A stretch of 6,112 nucleotides of DNA, taken from Gemmatimonadales bacterium. Lineage in GTDB: Bacteria > Gemmatimonadota > Gemmatimonadetes > Gemmatimonadales > GWC2-71-9. The stretch lies in the NCBI GenBank assembly GCA_013813675.1, contig JACCRH010000188.1, positions 1-6,112 of the forward strand. Direction: 5' to 3'. The translations under genes were made by a program, and so were the position numbers. How positions within the stretch are numbered: the first letter of the stretch is position 1; the number at the start of each line of letters is the position of its first letter. Of the stretch, positions 1-5,195 are shown one piece after another. The notes beneath the pieces are model-generated. The model was given only the letters and a program-made list of their open reading frames with translations. It did not search any database and was not told where the DNA came from.

Positions 1-563
1 TCCTGAGCGTTGCCGAGCCAGTCGTCCGCGATGCCCACTCCGCCGGTGAAGCCCACCTTCCCGTCCACGATCAGGAGCTTGCGGTGAGTCCGGTTGTTGA
101 GTCGCCCGAGGTTGTACCAGCGGAGCGGATGATATCGCACGACCTCGACGCCGGCCCGCTTCATCTCCTCGATCATCGTCGCGTCGATCTTCCCCGAGCC
201 CACCCAGTCCAGGACCACGTGGACCTTGACGCCGGCTCGGGCCCGCTCGCCCAACGCGTCGGCGAACTCGCGGCCGATCGACCCCGACCAGTAGATGAAG
301 GTCTCGAAGCAGACCGTGCGCGTCGCGCCGCGGATCGCGTCGAGCATCGCGGGAAAGATCTCGTCGCCATTGCACAGGGCCCGAACCCGGTTCCCCGGCA
401 CGATGCCGGGACCGAGCAGCGAGCCCATCGAGCGTACGAACTGGGGCGCGCCCGCCGGATACAGGTGCTCGATCTGGTGCTCGATCTTCTTCGCGCTGGA
501 CGACAAATTGGCGACGACCAGGCCGATCAGCGCACCGGCGGCAAGAGCCAGGAGAATCCACAT
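1..563 (-). CDS. Phospholipase D / cardiolipin-synthase-like protein, 3' end cut by the window
   Basis: The frame is open from the ATG at 563 to the left edge (187 complete codons). Residues 2-20 form a hydrophobic N-terminal membrane anchor. A first PLD-type domain follows from about residue 60, with the pattern of cardiolipin synthases: FETFIYWSG near 86-94, a GVKVHVVLDWVGS strand near 111-123, then the HxKxxxxD catalytic motif HRKLLIVDG (H160, K162, D167) and GFTGGVGIADDW (171-182). Family members carry two such motifs and transfer phosphatidyl groups between phospholipids at the membrane; the second motif would lie beyond the edge. Cardiolipin synthase is the likeliest function, but other PLD-family transferases or hydrolases are possible. 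It sits 33 bases downstream of the DUF983 gene on the same strand, so it probably ends a lipid/membrane operon. There is no clear Shine-Dalgarno sequence before the ATG; the upstream bases are pyrimidine-rich, so the start is less certain than the family. Confidence 0.85.
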   Translation of the reverse strand, partial: MWILLALAAGALIGLVVANLSSSAKKIEHQIEHLYPAGAPQFVRSMGSLLGPGIVPGNRVRALCNGDEIFPAMLDAIRGATRTVCFETFIYWSGSIGREFADALGERARAGVKVHVVLDWVGSGKIDATMIEEMKRAGVEVVRYHPLRWYNLGRLNNRTHRKLLIVDGKVGFTGGVGIADDWLGNAQ

Positions 564-596
564 ATGCCGAGAGGAGGGAGGTAGGGTAGCGAGAAG

Positions 597-1013
597 CTAC
601 GCCGGCCGGCGTCGGCGCGCCACTTCGTGTGGCACGATGAAATCTTCCTCCGTCGGGGGTCGCACCCAGAGATCGAAGGCCAGAAACAGGGTCTTGGAGA
701 ACGGAAAGAACGCAACCGGCGAGACCGCCATGAGCACCAGGGTGACGATCTGGAAGAGTGCCCACGGCGGGGAAGGCCAGGTCCACCAGAGCAGTCCTGC
801 CACCCAGACGCCGAAGAGCGTCTCCACCGCCATCAGATTGAAGAAGTAGGCTCCGAGCCAGTAACCCTGCTCCCCCCGCTCCAGCCCCAGCCCGCACACC
901 GGGCAGTTGGGCACCAGCCGCGACCAGCGGACGAAGATCGGTCCTCCGCCGCAGTGCGGACAGCGCAGCCGGAGGGCACGGGAGAGCAAGGTCAGAGGCG
1001 GGCCGCGATCCAT
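597..1013 (-). CDS. DUF983 family zinc-ribbon membrane protein
   Basis: This 138-residue protein matches the DUF983 layout. An N-terminal zinc-ribbon-like module carries two CxxC pairs (CPHC at 18-21, CPVC at 37-40) with the family's C-P-x-C-G style. Two hydrophobic segments follow, about 54-77 and 82-105, and then a short basic tail. The biochemical function of DUF983 is unknown; in alphaproteobacteria relatives often sit beside cytochrome oxidase biogenesis genes. A cox gene does occur here, but about 4 kb away and not in this operon, so I draw no functional link. The ATG at 1013 lies inside the last codons of the upstream hydrolase (22-base overlap) and is preceded by GGAG only two bases away, which suggests translational coupling. 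The family assignment is firm; the role is not known. Confidence 0.88.
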   Translation of the reverse strand: MDRGPPLTLLSRALRLRCPHCGGGPIFVRWSRLVPNCPVCGLGLERGEQGYWLGAYFFNLMAVETLFGVWVAGLLWWTWPSPPWALFQIVTLVLMAVSPVAFFPFSKTLFLAFDLWVRPPTEEDFIVPHEVARRRRPA

Positions 1014-1891
1014 TGCTCCACGTCCGTCAGCACCCGCTCACGGTCCAAGTCAGCGAAGAGGACATGGTAGCCGCCCGCATACTCGCGGAGCTCCCGGTCG
1101 GGATGGCCCACGCGGGCGACGAATGCGCGGCTCCCATCGGGGGAGACCATCCGATCGTCCGAGCCGTGGAGGACCAGCAATGGCACCGGGAATCGCGGCG
1201 CTCCCGCGTGCACGCGCGCGATCGCGCCCACCACCTCTGTAGACAGGCGCGCGGTCCCTACCCGGTGAAAGAGGGGGTCGGCCAGTACGGTCTGAACCAC
1301 GGCGGGATCGCGGGCCAGCCCGGAGAGATCCATCCCGGTCCGAAGCGAGAATCGGGGCCAGACCCGCGAGAGGATGCGGCCCAGCGCCAGCATCGGCGCG
1401 GGCACGCCCAGCCGCCCGAGCGGGGGGGAACACGCGATGACTCCGCGAACGGCGTGGGGGTGGTGAAGCACGTAGTCGAGCGCAATGAGCCCACCTAGGC
1501 TGTTTCCTAGCATGAAGATGGGCTGGCCGGGCGCGGCGTCCCCGACCAGCGTCACGAACCGGGCGAGATCCTCCCGGAAGTCGGCCCATCGCTCGACGTA
1601 CGCCCTCTGGCCCGCCGACCGGCCGTTCCCTCGGACGTCGGGCGAGTATACCGCCAGACCTCGAGCGGTGAAATGCTCGACCACGGTGGGATACAGGCCC
1701 GAATGGTCTCCCAGACCGTGGATATTGATCACCACCGCGCGGGCCGGGGCTGCCGGGTACCAGGACTGCCAGAAGAGTGAGAGCCCACCTACTCCGGAGA
1801 ATCGGCCTTCCCGGCGTGCTTGCGCCCTCGTGGGGGGACCGGCATCTTCTCGTGTGACCTGCGGCACCTCGCCATCCTGTTCGCCTATCAC
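992..1891 (-). CDS. Monoacylglycerol lipase-like alpha/beta hydrolase
   Basis: This 299-residue protein has the full layout of the monoacylglycerol lipase / lysophospholipase group of alpha/beta hydrolases (Hydrolase_4 type). HGLGDHSGLY (58-67) is the oxyanion-hole region, YSPDVRGNGRS (82-92) follows, and GNSLGG (129-134) is the nucleophile elbow with Ser131. HGSDDRMV (242-249) carries the probable catalytic Asp246, and YAGGYHVLFADL (271-282) carries His276. The last two motifs resemble human monoglyceride lipase closely (GSADR and GAYHVL). The expected reaction is release of a fatty acid from a monoacylglycerol or lysophospholipid. There is no signal peptide, so it is probably cytoplasmic. 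The start is GTG at 1891, chosen because GGAGG lies five bases upstream. It heads a likely three-gene operon with DUF983 and the PLD-like gene, which fits a role in membrane lipid turnover; the true substrate is not visible from sequence. Confidence 0.9.
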   Translation of the reverse strand: MIGEQDGEVPQVTREDAGPPTRAQARREGRFSGVGGLSLFWQSWYPAAPARAVVINIHGLGDHSGLYPTVVEHFTARGLAVYSPDVRGNGRSAGQRAYVERWADFREDLARFVTLVGDAAPGQPIFMLGNSLGGLIALDYVLHHPHAVRGVIACSPPLGRLGVPAPMLALGRILSRVWPRFSLRTGMDLSGLARDPAVVQTVLADPLFHRVGTARLSTEVVGAIARVHAGAPRFPVPLLVLHGSDDRMVSPDGSRAFVARVGHPDRELREYAGGYHVLFADLDRERVLTDVEQWIAARL

Positions 1892-1896
1892 CCAAT

Positions 1897-1901
1897 CCTC
1901 C
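1897..1901 (-). promoter_or_regulatory. Shine-Dalgarno of the lipase-like gene
   Basis: On the minus strand a perfect GGAGG sits five bases before the GTG at 1891-1889. It decides this non-ATG start over the out-of-frame ATG at 1895. Confidence 0.75.
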
Positions 1902-1923
1902 GCTCCGCAGAGGTCTTCCGTAC

Positions 1924-1927
1924 GAGG
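1924..1927 (+). promoter_or_regulatory. Ribosome binding site of the OmpA-family gene
   Basis: GAGG is followed after five bases by the ATG at 1933, supporting that start, which also begins directly at a good signal peptide. Confidence 0.65.
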
Positions 1928-1957
1928 ATTCTATGTCGATTCATGCCCGTCTGACAC
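1928..1957 (-). promoter_or_regulatory. Candidate promoter of the lipase-DUF983-PLD operon
   Basis: On the minus strand GTGTCA (1957-1952, four of six matches to TTGACA) is followed after 18 bases by TAGAAT (1933-1928, five of six matches to TATAAT). Transcription would begin near 1921, giving a leader of about 30 bases that includes the GGAGG before the GTG start. The -10 box overlaps the first base of the divergent OmpA gene's start codon and lies beside its ribosome binding site. This is pattern matching to sigma70 consensus only. Confidence 0.4.
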
Positions 1958-3162
1958 TGTTGCCGGCGATCGCACTCGTCGGGCTGACGCTCTGCGCTAC
2001 ACCAGCAACGTCCGAGGCTCAGTTCGGCAAGAGGTTCAAGGACGCCGTCAAGCGGACCGCCGAGGACAAGGCGATCCAGAAGGCCACCGAGAAGGAGAGC
2101 AAAGCGATCGACAGCGCCGTGGATGGCGGCGCTGACCAGGCCGCTCCCGACTCCACCGCCCCAGGGGCCGCCGCGACCACGTCGGCAACCGAGAAGAAGG
2201 TCTGGGCCAACTACGACTTCGTGCCGGGCCAGCGGACGATCTTCTTCACCGACTTCACCGAGGACGCGGTGGGTAACTTTCCGCAGCGGCTGGAGTTCAA
2301 GACCGGCGGGATGGAGATCGTGGAGTTCGAGGGCGGACAGCGGGCCCTCAAGGCGACCACCTCCAGCGACTTCATCATTCCCCTGCCCGAAGTGCTGCCC
2401 GACAAGTTCACTATCGAGATGGACGTCATCAATCGGAACTCCCAGGGCGTGGCCGCCAATACCTTCGAGATCGCCGGCGGCCGGGATGGGCTGAGCGGTG
2501 ACGACTTCAGCGAGGTCGGCTGGGGGCACCTCGGCGTGAACGTGCAGGGGGGACCGGTGAAGACGGACATCGCCGCCAAGGATGAAGATATCAAGCGCTA
2601 CGTCGGCAAGCCCGCCAGCTTCCGGATCCTCGGCGATGGCAAGTACCTGAAACTGTACGCCGACGAGAAGCGGGTGGCCAACATCCCAAACGCCCTCTTC
2701 AAGCGGGACAAGGCGCTCTTCGTCCGGCTCCAGGCGAGGGACGACGAGGACAACGCGGTCTACGTTACCCGGATTCGCGTCGCGGAGAGCCAGAAGACGA
2801 TCTACGACGCGCTGAGCGCCGGCGGGCGCTGGACCACCCAGGGGATTCTCTTCGACACGGGGGAGTCCCTGGTCAAGCCCGAGTCCACCCCCACGCTCAA
2901 GCAGATCGCCGCGACGCTCAAGGAGCATCCCGAGCTCAAGGTCGAGATCCAGGGGCACACCGACAACGTGGGCAAGGCCGACGCCAACTTGAAGCTGAGT
3001 CAGGCGCGGGCCGAGGCCGTGAAGGCGTCGCTCACGAGCGAATACGGCGTGAACGGCGACCAACTCACCGCCAAGGGATACGGCGACACCAAGGCATCCG
3101 CCGACAACAAGACGCCTGAGGGCCGGGCCAACAACCGGCGGGTGGAGTTGGTGAAGCAGTAG
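1933..3162 (+). CDS. Exported OmpA-family protein with central beta-rich domain
   Basis: This 409-residue protein starts with a signal peptide (basic residue, then hydrophobic stretch 7-21, probable cleavage near TSEA at 26-29). A Lys/Glu- and Ala/Thr-rich linker (about 30-90) follows. The central region (about 92-290) has a TIFFTDFTEDAVGNFP opening and many alternating beta-strand patterns, and looks like a concanavalin/LamG-type jelly roll; I assign that from pattern only. Residues 300-409 are a clear OmpA C-terminal peptidoglycan-binding domain: ILFDTGES, then GHTDNVG and LSQARAEAV, with D344 and R359 at the positions of the two E. coli OmpA residues (D271, R286) that bind diaminopimelate, ending in GYGD and GRANNRRVEL. 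There is no transmembrane OmpA barrel. It probably anchors to the cell wall from the periplasm or outer membrane. It is monocistronic, divergent from the lipase operon and convergent with the greA operon. Confidence 0.92.
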   Translation: MSIHARLTLLPAIALVGLTLCATPATSEAQFGKRFKDAVKRTAEDKAIQKATEKESKAIDSAVDGGADQAAPDSTAPGAAATTSATEKKVWANYDFVPGQRTIFFTDFTEDAVGNFPQRLEFKTGGMEIVEFEGGQRALKATTSSDFIIPLPEVLPDKFTIEMDVINRNSQGVAANTFEIAGGRDGLSGDDFSEVGWGHLGVNVQGGPVKTDIAAKDEDIKRYVGKPASFRILGDGKYLKLYADEKRVANIPNALFKRDKALFVRLQARDDEDNAVYVTRIRVAESQKTIYDALSAGGRWTTQGILFDTGESLVKPESTPTLKQIAATLKEHPELKVEIQGHTDNVGKADANLKLSQARAEAVKASLTSEYGVNGDQLTAKGYGDTKASADNKTPEGRANNRRVELVKQ

Positions 3163-3196
3163 GGATTTCGCACCAAGCTGCATCACTTCGCCGCCT

Positions 3197-3225
3197 GGGG
3201 GAGTGGGTCACATCCCCGCTCCCTT
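3197..3225. terminator. G/C-rich hairpin between convergent genes
   Basis: GGGAGTGGG (3199-3207) can pair with CCCGCTCCC (3215-3223) through eight Watson-Crick pairs and one G-U wobble, with a seven-base loop; further wobble pairs could extend it. It lies 36 bases after the OmpA-family stop codon and at the end of the converging minus-strand frame, whose stop codon falls in the loop. Neither side has a proper U tract, so it is at best a non-canonical bidirectional terminator or a 3' stabilising structure. Confidence 0.4.
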
Positions 3226-3462
3226 GAGCCGCGCGCCAACCAGCTCCAGGTCCTGCTTCCGGAGCGCCTCGGCGCGCGGCCGGAGCGCCGCTACCACCTC
3301 GGCAGGAACCATACCTTCCAACTGCTTGAGCTGTGCCTCGTTCATCTGCTTCAGCTCGGTCCGCTGGGCGGGCGAGAGCAGGGTGGTGTCGATCCCGCCG
3401 AGCCCCGGCGTCAGGTACGAGCGACTCGCCCGCTTCAGTATAGGAATGGCGTCAGAGAGCGT
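3208..3462 (-). CDS. Short coding-like frame without a clear start (possible remnant)
   Basis: From just after a TAG at 3463-3465 this frame stays open for 84 codons to the TGA at 3208. From the CTG at 3438 onward nearly every codon ends in G or C, as in the true genes here, and the product is charged and helical: SPAQRTELKQMNEAQLKQLE (residues 30-49 of the open frame), then VPAEVVAALRPRAEALRKQ. The only ATG is at 3345, which would give 45 residues and discard coding-like sequence; GTG and TTG are absent upstream of it, and no Shine-Dalgarno precedes either candidate. So this is either a small protein starting at CTG (about 76 residues), or the C-terminal remnant of a gene whose front was lost or frameshifted. 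I do not recognise a family. It begins 11 bases after the stop of the 175-residue gene. Confidence 0.45.
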   Translation of the reverse strand, partial: TLSDAIPILKRASRSYLTPGLGGIDTTLLSPAQRTELKQMNEAQLKQLEGMVPAEVVAALRPRAEALRKQDLELVGARLKGAGM

Positions 3463-3473
3463 CTAGGCCCGGA

Positions 3474-4001
3474 TCAGCGCACGACGATCACCGGGCAATC
3501 TTCCTCGAGCCAGTGGCCCCCTCCGGCAACCACTTCAGCCCGGGTGCGAGTAACTACCCGCCCTGGTGATGGCGGGAGGTAGCCGGGACCGAACTGCAAC
3601 AGGTAGAGAGTCGGTCCGGCGTTCCGCGCATGCTCGGCCGCGAAGGCAACGACCGCGTTTCGCCACCCGTCCGGAGGCTCGGAACGTTCCGGGCGATGGC
3701 GATGGCGCTCCAGCTGGAGGATGATCTGGTCGCGGGCAAGCTGCATTCGGGAGTACCGGGTCCGCAGGTGCCGCTCGTCCTCCCGCGGATCCGGATGGCG
3801 CACGCGAACCAGGTCGCAGGAGCATCCTCCGATCAGCAGGGTAGCGACGGTCTGTGCCGATGGAAGGAGCCGGCGGAACGTGGCGGCTTCGGCGGCGCCG
3901 ACCGGGTGGGCCGCGAGCCCGGCCGGCAGCATCGAGCGAACCTCGCTGAGTGTGAGCGGGGTGGCCATGGTGAGGAAGTAGCACATGGGGCCCGCGCGCA
4001 A
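3474..4001 (-). CDS. Uncharacterised protein downstream of the GroES-like gene
   Basis: I do not recognise this protein. It is soluble and Arg/His-rich, up to 175 residues, with no signal peptide or clear membrane segment. Visible landmarks (numbered from the 4001 start): TLSEVRSMLPAGLAAHPVG (16-34), a CSC pair (60-62) in LLIGGCSCDLVRVRHPDPRED, a basic helical stretch (79-104) and a C-terminal GGGHWLEEDCPVIVVR. The third-position G/C bias supports real coding. The start is uncertain: TTG at 4001, ATG at 3986 or ATG at 3968 all lack a Shine-Dalgarno; MATPLTLSE from 3968 looks the most natural N terminus. The gap to the GroES-like stop is 12 to 45 bases, so it is probably co-transcribed with greA and that gene. 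The two close cysteines and His-rich segment could bind metal, but this is only a guess. Confidence 0.65.
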   Translation of the reverse strand: MRAGPMCYFLTMATPLTLSEVRSMLPAGLAAHPVGAAEAATFRRLLPSAQTVATLLIGGCSCDLVRVRHPDPREDERHLRTRYSRMQLARDQIILQLERHRHRPERSEPPDGWRNAVVAFAAEHARNAGPTLYLLQFGPGYLPPSPGRVVTRTRAEVVAGGGHWLEEDCPVIVVR

Positions 4002-4016
4002 CTACGCGCGCAACTA
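3993..4016. repeat. Perfect 12-base tandem duplication over a stop codon
   Basis: CGCGCGCAACTA occurs twice back to back (3993-4004 and 4005-4016). Read on the minus strand each unit is TAGTTGCGCGCG: the first TAG is the stop codon of the GroES-like gene, and the second unit contains the TTG that could begin the next gene. It looks like a local slippage duplication. Confidence 0.85.
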
Positions 4017-4385
4017 TCCGATTGGGTGGTCTTCGCGGATGAGCACCAGGATCGCGGCCTGGGGCACGACGAGGTACTTCTTCTCCTCAAACGAGATCTC
4101 CACGGCGGCCTTGCGGAAGAAGATCGCGTGATCGCCCACCCGCGCCTGCATGCCGCGGCTCTTGCCCTCGCGGCGGTCGACCTTCCACGGCTCATCGTCG
4201 AGGCTGCTGATGTCGGCGACGGGATCGCCCGGCCCAGTGGCGACGATGAGCCCGGTCTGCACCTGTTGCGAGTCGATCGCGGTGGCGGGAAGGTAGAGGC
4301 CCACCCGAGTTCTCTCGTCGCCATCTTCCGCGGCGATCAGGACCCGGTCACCCACCACCAGAAGCTGTTTCTTGGGGAAATCCAT
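4014..4385 (-). CDS. GroES-family co-chaperonin paralogue
   Basis: This 123-residue protein shows the Cpn10/GroES fold pattern: VVGDRVLIAAE (10-20), a mobile-loop-like segment with GLYLPATA (29-36) where GroES has its GroEL-binding GIVL tripeptide region, TGLIVATGPG (44-53), ARVGDHAIFF (81-90), and a C-terminal VPQAAILVLIRE. It is longer than classical GroES (about 97 residues) because of roughly 15-17 extra residues at about 54-80, the region of the roof loop, including DDEPWK. Similar proteins, annotated as co-chaperone GroES family, are known to me from Bacteroidota and related phyla, with the same GPG...DEPWK and FFRKAAVEI...KKYLVVPQ pattern. No groEL is adjacent, so it is probably an accessory co-chaperonin and not the main groES. 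The ATG at 4385 starts five bases after the greA stop, and AGGA three bases upstream overlaps that stop, indicating an operon with translational coupling. Confidence 0.85.
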   Translation of the reverse strand: MDFPKKQLLVVGDRVLIAAEDGDERTRVGLYLPATAIDSQQVQTGLIVATGPGDPVADISSLDDEPWKVDRREGKSRGMQARVGDHAIFFRKAAVEISFEEKKYLVVPQAAILVLIREDHPIG

Positions 4386-4390
4386 AAATC

Positions 4391-4891
4391 CTATTTCTTG
4401 TTCCCGCTCTTCTTCCCATTCGCCTCGGCCTGGTGGACGGTAAGCAGCCCCGTGATGCGGACTCGGCGGGTGCCAGTGGGCAGGCGGAGGCTGATCTCGT
4501 CGCCCACCCGGCCGTTGGAGAGCGCCCGCCCCAGCGGCGAGGCGAGCGAGATGTGCCCCGCGTCGATGTCCATCATCTCGGCGAGCACCACGACGTAGAC
4601 GTCGGTCTCGCCAGTCTCCAGGTCGAGCACGGTGACCTTGGAGCCGAGCCCGACGCGGTCGGCCGGCGCCTCGTGGTTGGCCAACTGGCCCAGCTGGTTG
4701 AGCCGCTGGTGCAGCTGGCCCAGCCGCGCCTGCACGAACTGCTGGCGCTCCAGGGCGGCCTTGTACTCGGAGTTCTCCCGCAGGTCGCCCAATTCGACCG
4801 CCTGGGCGATGGCCTGGGGCAGCAGGACATTGAGCTCGTGGCTGAGCTGGTCAACTTCGCGGCTCAGCTTCTCCCGCATCTCGCTGATCAT
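4391..4891 (-). CDS. greA: Transcription elongation factor GreA
   Basis: This 166-residue protein is a Gre factor, which inserts a coiled coil into the RNA polymerase secondary channel and stimulates cleavage of backtracked RNA. The N-terminal coiled coil (about 1-72) carries the catalytic tip LGDLRENSEYKAALERQ (34-50), with D36 and E39 at the positions of the E. coli GreA acidic pair D41/E44. The C-terminal domain (about 80-155) has VGLGSKVTVLDLETGE, ASPLGRALSNGRVGDEI and RVRITGL, typical of GreA. The tail is Lys-rich (159-166). Length is close to the usual 158 residues. The start is the ATG at 4891; ATG at 4879 is an alternative, and neither has a good Shine-Dalgarno. It leads a likely operon with the GroES-like and 175-residue genes. 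A terminator-like hairpin lies 25 bases upstream, so its expression may be attenuated. Confidence 0.95.
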   Translation of the reverse strand: MISEMREKLSREVDQLSHELNVLLPQAIAQAVELGDLRENSEYKAALERQQFVQARLGQLHQRLNQLGQLANHEAPADRVGLGSKVTVLDLETGETDVYVVVLAEMMDIDAGHISLASPLGRALSNGRVGDEISLRLPTGTRRVRITGLLTVHQAEANGKKSGNKK

Positions 4892-4900
4892 GGTGCAACC

Positions 4901-4939
4901 AGAATAAGGAAGAAGAGCCTGGCGATGGAGTCGCCAGGC
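4901..4939 (-). terminator. Terminator-like hairpin in the greA leader
   Basis: On the minus strand GCCTGGCGA (4939-4931) pairs perfectly over nine bases with TCGCCAGGC (4925-4917) around a five-base loop, CTCCA. It is followed directly by TCTTCTTCCTTATTCT (4916-4901), ten T in sixteen. The stem plus T-rich tail has intrinsic-terminator form in the greA direction only; the other direction has no T tract. Because no gene precedes it on this strand, it should act on transcripts that begin upstream and enter greA, as an attenuator or as the end of a short leader RNA. The tail is interrupted by C, so termination may be partial. Confidence 0.55.
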
Positions 4940-4992
4940 CGGAACGGACGGTGCGCTGGCGAAAGATACCTCCGTGCCGGCTTTGCGGAAGA

Positions 4993-5087
4993 GGCTGACG
5001 GCAGAAGTGCATGATTTGTAGCCGCTTAGCCGCCAAAGCAGGGATTCCTGCCGGCTGCCGGGCCGACCGGGGCCCTCCCGGCGAAGC
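4993..5087. other. Cluster of three potential RNA helices
   Basis: Helix 1 pairs GGCT and CGGC (4993-4996, 4999-5002) with GCCG and AGCC (5021-5024, 5028-5031) across a small internal loop. Helix 2 is GCAGG-GATT-CCTGC (5038-5051). Helix 3 pairs GCT-GCCGGG (5054-5062) with CCCGGC-GA-AGC (5077-5087), nine pairs with a two-base bulge. On the minus strand they would lie in a greA leader ahead of the terminator-like hairpin; on the plus strand they lie upstream of the coxB promoter. G/C richness makes chance helices likely, so this is tentative. Confidence 0.3.
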
Positions 5088-5113
5088 TAAAGGGCCGTTC
5101 GGTAAGAGTTTCC

Positions 5114-5140
5114 TTGACCTATGCCGGTGAAACTGATAAT
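5114..5140 (+). promoter_or_regulatory. Candidate sigma70-type promoter of coxB
   Basis: TTGACC (5114-5119, five of six matches to TTGACA) and GATAAT (5135-5140, five of six to TATAAT) are separated by 15 bases; shifting the -10 to TAATCT (5137-5142) gives 17 bases with a weaker box. The region is less G/C-rich than its surroundings. Transcription would start near 5147, leaving a leader of about 50 bases before the coxB ATG. Confidence 0.5.
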
Positions 5141-5195
5141 CTGCGGCCTTCATTCCCTGGTTTGCGTGGATCCTTGTTCACAGGACGCGTCAGTA

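Larger units (their letters stand above)
4892..5195. other. Divergent control region between greA and coxB
   Basis: This 304-base stretch contains no supported gene. From left to right it holds a pyrimidine tract (minus strand) and a strong hairpin next to greA (4901-4939), three more possible helices (4993-5031, 5038-5051, 5054-5087) and a sigma70-like promoter facing coxB (5114-5140). I looked for tRNA, SRP RNA and common riboswitch cores on both strands and found no convincing match. A weak minus-strand promoter for greA could be TTCCGC (4990-4985) with TATCTT (4968-4963), spaced 16 bases. Confidence 0.6.

Noticed and set aside
1888..3186. 432-codon open frame on the minus strand opposite the OmpA-family gene
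   Set aside because: It is the antisense shadow of a clearly recognisable signal-peptide plus OmpA-domain gene; high G/C removes stop codons from the opposite strand, and its product is a low-complexity Leu/Gly/Val/Asp mix with no motifs.
3203..3466. 87-codon plus-strand frame (GTG start) in the convergent region
   Set aside because: The product is Ser/Arg-rich as expected of an antisense shadow, and the opposite strand has the proper third-position G/C bias.
3630..4598. 322-codon plus-strand open frame
   Set aside because: It runs antisense across three minus-strand genes, including recognised greA and GroES-family genes, crosses their boundaries and shows no domain.
4920..4975. Resemblance of GGCGATGGAGTCGCC on the plus strand to the first hairpin of fluoride riboswitches, with CTCC downstream that could pair with the loop
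   Set aside because: The second helix and the conserved segment after it are not found at the expected spacing, there is no fluoride exporter downstream, and on the minus strand the same hairpin is explained by a terminator-like structure.
5031..5070. CGCCAAAGC followed by GGCTGCCGGG, similar in part to the core of cyclic-di-GMP-I riboswitches
   Set aside because: The first helix lacks the GCAAACC segment and the GAAA tetraloop, and the element lies upstream of the likely coxB promoter, so it would not be in that transcript.
4851..5153. 100-codon minus-strand frame over the greA leader, as a possible leader peptide
   Set aside because: It has no Shine-Dalgarno at its starts, shows no G/C third-position bias and runs out of frame into greA; its composition is that of non-coding DNA.
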